Source: Roseomonas genomospecies 6
GTDB taxonomy: Bacteria; Pseudomonadota; Alphaproteobacteria; Azospirillales; Azospirillaceae
Length of the DNA stretch: 64,000 nucleotides
NCBI RefSeq assembly: GCF_008365375.1
Contig: NZ_QOKW01000027.1
Coordinates: 1 to 64,000 of the forward strand
Direction: 5' to 3'
A program made the translations under genes and the position numbers. Each line of letters opens with the position of its first letter. The stretch's first letter is position 1. A model generated the notes under the pieces. It did no database searches. It had not been told where the DNA came from and was given only the letters and a program-made list of their open reading frames with translations. Of the stretch, positions 58,212 through 64,000 are shown one piece after another.

Positions 58212-59849
58212 ATGGCACGCATGCTTTACCTGCGCGACATCGAAGTCGATGTGCACGTCCGCTGCCGGGCCTGCGGGCACGAGGGCGTGCTGCCGCGCGC
58301 GGACATGAACCGGCGGTTCGGTCCCAACTATCCGGTCCTGTCCATCGCCCCCCATTACCGCTGCTCGCGCTGCAATTCCCGCGACACGGAAAGCCGCCCG
58401 GCGCCCCCGCCCTACGCGCCGTCCATCACGGCCACGGCGGCGGAGGAAGCCCCGTCCTTCGCCGGACCGCTGGCCGCCCTGCAAGGCCTGCTGGACGCCG
58501 TGCGGACCCGCGACGAGCCGGAGGAGGAACCGGAAGCGGAGGCCGCACCGGCGCCCATCCCGACGGCTGCCCGGGCCGAAGCCTCCGCGCCGGACCTGGA
58601 CCTGGAACTGGAACTGGAACGGCTGGTCGCGGACGGCGGTTCGGCGCCCGAGTCGGGCCGCCCTCCGCTGTGGGAGCCGGTTTCGCTCGCCGACCTCGTC
58701 GGTCATGACGATGACGAGGAAGGCACCGGGAACCAGGACGCCGGCGAGACGGATTGGGACGACGAGGACTGGGCTCCCCGGAACTGGAATCTCGCGGACC
58801 GGGACGAGGACCAGGGCAGCGACGGCGAGCCGGACGAGGACGAGGACGAGGGCACCGCCCCGCTGCCGGCTCCGGTCGCTCGTGAAAGCCGCCCGGTGGA
58901 GGAGGACGAACCGGACGACGCCTCCCGCTCCTTCGACCGCACCATCGCGGCCTTGCGCAGCATTCTGGACGGCCGCGGCGACGGCGCCCGCACGGAGGAT
59001 GCACCGCCGCCGCCCGCTCCGCCCCCTCCTCTGCCGCCGGCCTTCGCGATCGAGGATGCCCGCGACGTTCCGGAAGGCGGCGATCCGGACGATAACGATC
59101 CGGACGACGCGGAACCGTCCAACGACGACATTCTGGCCTTCGCCATCCGCGACCCGGACAAGGCCCCGCCGCCTTGGGAGCGCGACCCCGCCCCCACCGG
59201 CAGCGAACCGCTGGATCGGACCATCGCAGCCCTGCGCAGCATGGTTCAGAAGGCCGCCGCCGACCGCGACGAGGATGTCGCCGGAAGGTTGGACGACGAA
59301 AGGTTGGACGGCGACAGGTTGGACGGCGACAGCGCGGACAACGACGCTCCGGACGAGGAGGAAGGCGAGGACTGGAAAGCCAACGCTGGCGAACCCTCCT
59401 GGGGCCGCGACGAAACGGAGGCGGACGAGGCGGAAGCGGACGAGAAGGACGGCGCTCCCGTCATCCGGAAGTCCGCCCAGGAACAGGAGATGGAAGAGGC
59501 GTTGCGCGCCCTGCGCGCTCTGGTCGAGGCCGAGGGCGACCTGGATGATCCGCCACCGCCCCGTCCCGCCTGGAAAAGCGACGCACCCGCCCATCCGGAC
59601 GCGGACCCGCTGCCCGGCTTCAAGCCGCTGGCCCGCCGCGAACCGGAACCGGACGACGACGCCGAACCTTTGGACCTTGTGGAGATGCTTCCGGTGAGCG
59701 AACCGGAAAAGCCCAGGCATGGCGGGAGCAAGGGGGCCGAGGCCAAGGAGTCCGGACAGAAGACCGCCAAGGACGACGCGAGCGCGCTTGGCAAGACCCT
59801 CGCCGCGCTGCGCAACATGCTGGAGCTGGACGGCAAGCAGGGGCGCTGA
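58212..59849 (+). CDS. Acidic disordered protein with zinc ribbon and five helical motifs
   Basis: A 545-residue protein. Residues 1-60 form a probable zinc ribbon with Cys18, Cys21, Cys51 and Cys54. The rest is strongly acidic and Pro/Glu/Asp-rich (for example GDEDEDE- and DDERLDGDRLDGD-type tracts), so likely disordered. Five short amphipathic motifs are embedded: LAALQGLLD (87-95), FDRTIAALRSILDG (241-254), LDRTIAALRSMVQK (334-347), MEEALRALRALVEA (427-440) and LGKTLAALRNMLEL (526-539). Together they read (L/F)-x3-(I/L)-AALR-x-(I/L/M)-(L/V). The ATG at 58212 follows GCGCCC; no classical SD. No family is recognised. Confidence 0.78.
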   Translation: MARMLYLRDIEVDVHVRCRACGHEGVLPRADMNRRFGPNYPVLSIAPHYRCSRCNSRDTESRPAPPPYAPSITATAAEEAPSFAGPLAALQGLLDAVRTRDEPEEEPEAEAAPAPIPTAARAEASAPDLDLELELERLVADGGSAPESGRPPLWEPVSLADLVGHDDDEEGTGNQDAGETDWDDEDWAPRNWNLADRDEDQGSDGEPDEDEDEGTAPLPAPVARESRPVEEDEPDDASRSFDRTIAALRSILDGRGDGARTEDAPPPPAPPPPLPPAFAIEDARDVPEGGDPDDNDPDDAEPSNDDILAFAIRDPDKAPPPWERDPAPTGSEPLDRTIAALRSMVQKAAADRDEDVAGRLDDERLDGDRLDGDSADNDAPDEEEGEDWKANAGEPSWGRDETEADEAEADEKDGAPVIRKSAQEQEMEEALRALRALVEAEGDLDDPPPPRPAWKSDAPAHPDADPLPGFKPLARREPEPDDDAEPLDLVEMLPVSEPEKPRHGGSKGAEAKESGQKTAKDDASALGKTLAALRNMLELDGKQGR

Positions 59850-59874
59850 GGCCCCGCTTCCCCATCCTTCAGGT

Positions 59875-61176
59875 TCAGCCGTTTTCCGCCAGGACCGTGC
59901 CCGCCAGATAAAGCGACCCGCAGATCAGCACGCGGGCCGGTCCATCGAACCGTCCCTTCAGATCCTGCCTTTTCAGGCTTTCGAGGGCGCCGCCCACGTC
60001 TGCCGCCGCCGCGCTGTCGGCGATGCCGCAGGCGCGGGTGGCCGCGGCGGTGTCCTCCGCCGTCAGGGACGCCTCCTCGCCGGGGATGGCGACGGTGCGG
60101 GCGGCGGTGACGAAGGGCGCCAGCGGACCCAGGAATTCCCGCGGCTCCTTGCTCGACAACATGCCGTAGACCAGCAGCAGGGGCCGCTCCGGCTCCTCCT
60201 GCGCCCAGCGCGCGGCCTGGACGGCCAGCACCTCGCCCGCCGAGTCGTTGTGGCCGCCGTCCAGCCACAGTTCCCAGCCCGCGGGCAGGCCGGCAACCAG
60301 AGGACCGCGCGTCAGCCGTTGCAGGCGGGCGGGCCATTCCACGGCGGCGAGGCCGCGGCGCACCGCCGCGTCGTCCACCACGACCGGCAGATGGTCCAGA
60401 CAGGCCAGCGCCACCCCGGCGTTGACGACCTGGTGCGCCCCGGCCAACCCCGGCAGGGGCAGGTCGATGCGGCGCCGGGCGCTTTCGAAACGGAAACCGC
60501 CGTCGGTCGGCGTGGCCGACCAGCCATGGACCGGCGCGCCCGCCATCTCGGCCCGTGCGGCCAGGGTGCGGGCGGCCTCCTCCGAAGGCTGCGGGAAGAT
60601 CACGGCGGGGACGCCCGGCTTGAAGATGCCGGCCTTCTCGCCCGCGATGGCCTCCAGCGTGTCGCCCAGGAACTGGCGGTGGTCGTAGGAGATGCGCGTG
60701 ATGGCGGTGACCGCCGGACGGTCCACCACGTTGGTGGCGTCCAGCCGTCCGCCCAGCCCGGTTTCCAGAAGCACCACGTCCGCCGGCTCCCGCGCGAAGG
60801 CCAGCAGGGCGGCGACCGTCGTCACCTCGAAGAAGGTGATGGGCGCGCCGCCGTTCGCGGCCTCGCACTCCTCCAGCAGGTCGGCCAGCCGGTCGTCGTC
60901 GATCAGCGTGCCGGCCAGCCGGATTCGCTCGTGGAAGCGCACGAGGTGCGGCGAGGTGTAGACATGCACCCGCAGCCCCGCGGCCTCCAGCATCGCCCGC
61001 AGGAAGGCGAGCGTGGAGCCTTTGCCGTTGGTGCCCGCCACATGGACCACCGGCGGCAGGCGCCGCTCCGGATGGCCGAGCGCGGCGAGCAGCCGGTGCA
61101 CGCGGTCCAGCGACAGGTCGATGACCTTGGGGTGCAGGCTCTTCAGCCGGTCGAGAACCGGATCGGCGAGCGACAT
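59875..61176 (-). CDS. folC: Folylpolyglutamate synthase / dihydrofolate synthase
   Basis: Adds glutamate to dihydropteroate and to folates. It has 433 residues. VVHVAGTNGKGSTLAFLRAMLEAAGL is the ATP-binding loop, followed by VYTSPHLVRFHERI. VLLETGLGGRLDATNVV and SYDHRQFLGDTLEAIAGEKAGIFKPGVPAV carry the metal and Mur-ligase-type residues. It is the last gene of the trpB-trpA-accD-folC array, and its start at 61176 is 7 nt after the accD stop. Confidence 0.96.
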   Translation of the reverse strand: MSLADPVLDRLKSLHPKVIDLSLDRVHRLLAALGHPERRLPPVVHVAGTNGKGSTLAFLRAMLEAAGLRVHVYTSPHLVRFHERIRLAGTLIDDDRLADLLEECEAANGGAPITFFEVTTVAALLAFAREPADVVLLETGLGGRLDATNVVDRPAVTAITRISYDHRQFLGDTLEAIAGEKAGIFKPGVPAVIFPQPSEEAARTLAARAEMAGAPVHGWSATPTDGGFRFESARRRIDLPLPGLAGAHQVVNAGVALACLDHLPVVVDDAAVRRGLAAVEWPARLQRLTRGPLVAGLPAGWELWLDGGHNDSAGEVLAVQAARWAQEEPERPLLLVYGMLSSKEPREFLGPLAPFVTAARTVAIPGEEASLTAEDTAAATRACGIADSAAAADVGGALESLKRQDLKGRFDGPARVLICGSLYLAGTVLAENG

Positions 61177-61183
61177 CGCGGGA

Positions 61184-62167
61184 TCAGGCCGGCTGCTCGG
61201 AGCCGGTCCTCTCGGCGCCCGCCTGGGGCGGCGTCTCGTCGGCGGCCTCGGCCTGGCTGCGCGCCTCCTCCGGCTGGGCGGCGGGCACCACGGCAACCGG
61301 TTCCGCCACGGTGGCGAGGACCGGCTGCATCAGCAGGGTCAGGACGCGCGACAGGGTCGGGCGCAGGTCGCGGCGATGGACGACCATGTCCACCATGCCG
61401 TGCTCCTGCAGATATTCGGAGCGCTGGAAGCCCTCCGGCAGGGTCTCGCGGATCGTGCTCTCGATCACGCGGGCGCCGGCGAAGCCGATCTGCGCGCCCT
61501 TCTCGGCGATGTGGATGTCGCCGATCATCGCGAAGGAGGCGGTGACACCGCCGGTCGTCGGGTCGGTCAGCACCACGATGTAGGGCAGGCCCGCTTCCTT
61601 GACCATCTCCACGGCGATGGTGGTGCGCGGCATCTGCATCAGCGACAGGATGCCTTCCTGCATGCGCGCCCCGCCCGAGGCCGGGACGACGATCAGCGCC
61701 GCCTTCTGGGCGATGGCGGTGCGGGCGGCGGCCAAGATGCCCTCGCCCACCGCGATGCCCATGGAACCGCCCATGAAGCCGAAGTCGAAGGCCGCGACGA
61801 CCGCCGGCTGCCCGCCGATCAGGCCGGAGCCGACGACGATGGCGTCATGCCGCCCCGTCTTGGTCTGGGCTTCCTTCAGGCGGTCGGTGTAGCGCTTCTG
61901 GTCGCGGAACTTCAGCGGATCGACCACCGACTTCGGCAGCTCGACCGGCTGGTAGTCGCCCTCGTCGAACATCGAGGCCAGACGCTTGATCGGGTCCAGC
62001 CGCATGTGGAAGCCGCAATGCTGGCAGACGTTGAGGTTCTCCTCCAGATCGCGGTGGAAGAGCATCGCCTCGCAGCTCGGGCACTTGTGCCAGAGGTTGT
62101 CGGGAACCTCCTTGCGGGCATAGAGGGCGCGGATCTTGGGGCGGACGTAGTTGGTAAGCCAGTTCAT
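61184..62167 (-). CDS. accD: Acetyl-CoA carboxylase carboxyltransferase subunit beta
   Basis: Transfers the carboxyl group from biotin to acetyl-CoA with AccA in fatty-acid synthesis. It has 327 residues. A C4 zinc ribbon lies at the N-terminus (Cys29, Cys32, Cys48, Cys51). The crotonase-like core includes VAAFDFGFMGGSMGIAVGEG, VPASGGARMQEGILSLMQM and LTDPTTGGVTASFAMIGDIHIAE. A Pro/Ala/Glu tail of about 50 residues follows. The ATG at 62167 has AGGAAGA about 6 nt upstream. Operon position between trpA and folC. Confidence 0.97.
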   Translation of the reverse strand: MNWLTNYVRPKIRALYARKEVPDNLWHKCPSCEAMLFHRDLEENLNVCQHCGFHMRLDPIKRLASMFDEGDYQPVELPKSVVDPLKFRDQKRYTDRLKEAQTKTGRHDAIVVGSGLIGGQPAVVAAFDFGFMGGSMGIAVGEGILAAARTAIAQKAALIVVPASGGARMQEGILSLMQMPRTTIAVEMVKEAGLPYIVVLTDPTTGGVTASFAMIGDIHIAEKGAQIGFAGARVIESTIRETLPEGFQRSEYLQEHGMVDMVVHRRDLRPTLSRVLTLLMQPVLATVAEPVAVVPAAQPEEARSQAEAADETPPQAGAERTGSEQPA

Positions 62168-62216
62168 CGAATTCTTCCTGATATCCCGCGCAGCCGGTGC
62201 TCTCAGTCGGGCGCTT

Positions 62217-63059
62217 TCAGACGCGCGCGCCGCGCACGCCGCCGGCCAGTTCCCGGACGAAGCCCAGCACATCCTCGGCCAGACCCGGACGGGCCTTGCC
62301 CTCCGCGTCCAGCCCGTCGGCCAGCCGCGTGACGATGGCGGAGCCGACCACCGCCGCGTCGGCGACGCGGGCGATGTCGGCCGCCTGCTCCGGCGTCTTG
62401 ATGCCGAAACCGACGGCCACCGGCAGGTCGGTGCGGCTCTTCAGACGGTCCACCGCGGCACCGACCGCGGCGTTGTCGGCGCTGGCCGCGCCGGTGATGC
62501 CGGCGATCGACACGTAATAGACGAAGCCCGAGGTGTTCTGGAGGACCGTCGGCAGACGCTTCTCGTCGGTGGTCGGCGTCGCCAGACGGATGAAGTTCAC
62601 CCCGGCCTTCAGCGCCGGGATGCACAGCTCCTCGTCCTCTTCGGGCGGCAGGTCCACGACGATCAGCCCGTCCACCCCGGCCTTGATCGCGTCGGCCAGG
62701 AAGCGGTCCACGCCATAGGCGTGAATGGGGTTGTAATAGCCCATCAGGATCACCGGCGTGTCGGCGTCCGTCTCGCGGAAGCCGCGCACGAGGTCCAGCG
62801 TCCTGCGGGCCGTCGTCCCGGCGTGGAGAGCGCGCAGGCTGGCCGCCTGGATCGCCGGGCCGTCGGCCATCGGGTCGGAGAAGGGAAGCCCCAACTCGAT
62901 CAGGTCGGCGCCCGCGGCGGGCAGGCCGTGCAGGACGGCGCGGCAGGTCTCCAGATCCGGGTCGCCCGCGGTGATGAAGGTGACGAGGCCGGCGCGGCCC
63001 TTCGCCTTCAGCGCGGCGAAACGCTTCGCGATGCGTCCATTGTCCTTGGCGGCGCTCAC
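62217..63059 (-). CDS. trpA: Tryptophan synthase alpha chain
   Basis: Cleaves indole-3-glycerol phosphate to indole, which is channelled to TrpB. It has 280 residues with a TIM barrel. The catalytic pair is Glu55 and Asp66 (ADLIELGLPFSDPMADGP). Phosphate-binding VDGLIVVDLPPEED and PVAVGFGIKTPEQA are present. The GTG start overlaps the trpB stop by 4 nt (GTGA), so translation is coupled. Confidence 0.97.
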   Translation of the reverse strand: MSAAKDNGRIAKRFAALKAKGRAGLVTFITAGDPDLETCRAVLHGLPAAGADLIELGLPFSDPMADGPAIQAASLRALHAGTTARRTLDLVRGFRETDADTPVILMGYYNPIHAYGVDRFLADAIKAGVDGLIVVDLPPEEDEELCIPALKAGVNFIRLATPTTDEKRLPTVLQNTSGFVYYVSIAGITGAASADNAAVGAAVDRLKSRTDLPVAVGFGIKTPEQAADIARVADAAVVGSAIVTRLADGLDAEGKARPGLAEDVLGFVRELAGGVRGARV

Positions 63060-64000
63060 AGCTTCACTCCCAGATGCTGGGCGACGGAGAAGATGTCCTT
63101 GTCGCCGCGGCCCGACAGGCACAGCACCATCAGGTGGTCCTTGGGCAGTTTCGGGGCGCGCTTGACGATCTCCGCCAGCGCGTGCGCCGATTCCAGCGCG
63201 GGGATGATGCCCTCGGTCCGGGCGCAGAGCTGGAAGGCGTCCAGCGTCTCCTGGTCGGTGGCCGAGACATACTCGACGCGCCCGATGTCGTGCAGCCACG
63301 AATGCTCCGGCCCGACGCCCGGATAGTCCAGGCCGGCGGAGATCGAGTGGCCCTCCAGGATCTGCCCGTCCTCGTCCTGGAGCAGGTAGGTGCGGTTGCC
63401 GTGCAGCACGCCGGGGCGCCCGCCGGTGATCGAGGCGGCGTGGGCCAGCGGCCCCTTCTCGATGCCGTGGCCGGCGGCCTCGACCGCGACCATCTGCACC
63501 GACGGGTCGTCGAGGAAGGGGTGGAACAGGCCGATGGCGTTGGAGCCGCCGCCGACGCAGGCGATCAGGCTGTCCGGCAGGCGGCCCTCCAGCTCCTGCA
63601 TCTGCACGCGGACCTCGTCGCCGATCACCGACTGGAAGTCGCGGACCATGGCGGGGTACGGGTGCGGGCCGGCGGCGGTGCCGATCAGGTAATAGGTGTC
63701 GGCGACGTTGGTGACCCAGTCGCGCAGCGCCTCGTTCATCGCGTCCTTCAGCGTCCGCGCGCCGGAGGTCACCGGAACCACCTCCGCCCCCAGCAGCTTC
63801 ATGCGGAAGACGTTGGGCTGCTGGCGGGCGATGTCGGTCTCGCCCATGTAGATCACGCAGGGCATGTCGAACAGCGCGCAGACCGTGGCGGTCGCCACAC
63901 CGTGCTGGCCGGCGCCCGTCTCGGCGATGATCCGCTTCTTGCCCATGCGGCGGGCGAGCAGGATCTGGCCGATGCAGTTGTTGATCTTGTGCGCGCCGGT
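63056..64000 (-). CDS. trpB: Tryptophan synthase beta chain (partial, 5' part beyond window)
   Basis: Condenses indole and serine to tryptophan with PLP. 314 C-terminal residues are visible and the start lies past position 64000. The PLP lysine is in TGAHKINNCIGQILLARR at the extreme right. ETGAGQHGVATATVCALF, VGGGSNAIGLFHPF (the phosphate-binding GGGSN), EGHSISAGLDYPGVGPEH and VLCLSGRGDKD are all present. It overlaps trpA by 4 nt. Confidence 0.97.
   Translation of the reverse strand, partial: TGAHKINNCIGQILLARRMGKKRIIAETGAGQHGVATATVCALFDMPCVIYMGETDIARQQPNVFRMKLLGAEVVPVTSGARTLKDAMNEALRDWVTNVADTYYLIGTAAGPHPYPAMVRDFQSVIGDEVRVQMQELEGRLPDSLIACVGGGSNAIGLFHPFLDDPSVQMVAVEAAGHGIEKGPLAHAASITGGRPGVLHGNRTYLLQDEDGQILEGHSISAGLDYPGVGPEHSWLHDIGRVEYVSATDQETLDAFQLCARTEGIIPALESAHALAEIVKRAPKLPKDHLMVLCLSGRGDKDIFSVAQHLGVKL

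Overview
This 64-kb window is GC-rich chromosomal DNA from an alphaproteobacterium. Three gene neighbourhoods support that placement: trpB-trpA-accD-folC, tsaD/gpsA opposite hemC-hemD-mitofilin-hemY, and an SDHAF4-type small protein. The density of sensor kinases and chemotaxis genes, together with the protein styles, suggests Rhodospirillales, most likely an Azospirillum-like soil bacterium. That genus call is inference from familiarity, not from a database search.

Layout. 1-5.2 kb: a possible transposase tail, then purH, a heparinase II/III-family protein and rsmB, all on the minus strand. 5.2-7.7 kb: a hypothetical gene followed by a strikingly AT-rich island. The island holds a helix-turn-helix-like regulator gene with a perfect 10-bp inverted repeat upstream and a small Cys-rich protein. 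7.8-16 kb: housekeeping and small genes (DHH phosphoesterase, htpX, SDHAF4, a nuclease, acs, EVE, YciI, gpsA). 16-23 kb: tsaD and a methyltransferase, then the haem block hemC-hemD-mitofilin-like-hemY, closed by a strong terminator. 23-32.7 kb: pentapeptide-repeat protein, CheZ-like phosphatase, DegP-like protease, nnrU with an FNR-type box, a curlin-like repeat protein, DUF4398 and OmpA-like envelope lipoproteins, and a chemoreceptor. 32.7-44.4 kb: phospholipase D-like protein, three large sensor kinases, and between two of them an amidoligase/glutamine-amidotransferase pair. 44.4-50 kb: a NitT/TauT-type ABC transporter, small proteins, tRNA-Gly(CCC) and a GNAT protein. 50-58 kb: apaG, two different GTP cyclohydrolase I genes, a receiver-Fis regulator, a YbaK-type deacylase, an EamA exporter, a histidine kinase paired with a cysteine-free molybdopterin-fold protein, folK and a FolM-like reductase that overlap tail to tail, and tRNA-Arg(CCT). 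58-64 kb: a long acidic disordered protein with five copies of a short helical motif, then folC, accD, trpA and the 3' part of trpB.

How the parts relate. Tetrapyrrole synthesis (hemC, hemD, hemY) sits with a membrane-organising mitofilin homologue. Pterin/folate functions (two FolE, FolK, FolM, FolC) are scattered over 50-61 kb. Signalling genes (CheZ, chemoreceptor, five histidine kinase or regulator genes) are interspersed throughout. Two families of intergenic palindromic repeats recur in the window: one built on ACCACAGAGRCACGGAG-like arms (three copies) and one C/G-rich (two copies).

The most interesting items are the amidoligase/GATase gene pair, the AT-rich island with its putative operator, the acidic five-motif protein, the curlin-like protein, and a CheZ carrying two FliM-like peptides. 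Start codons were chosen by eye from Shine-Dalgarno-like sequences and family lengths. All family calls come from motif recognition only.
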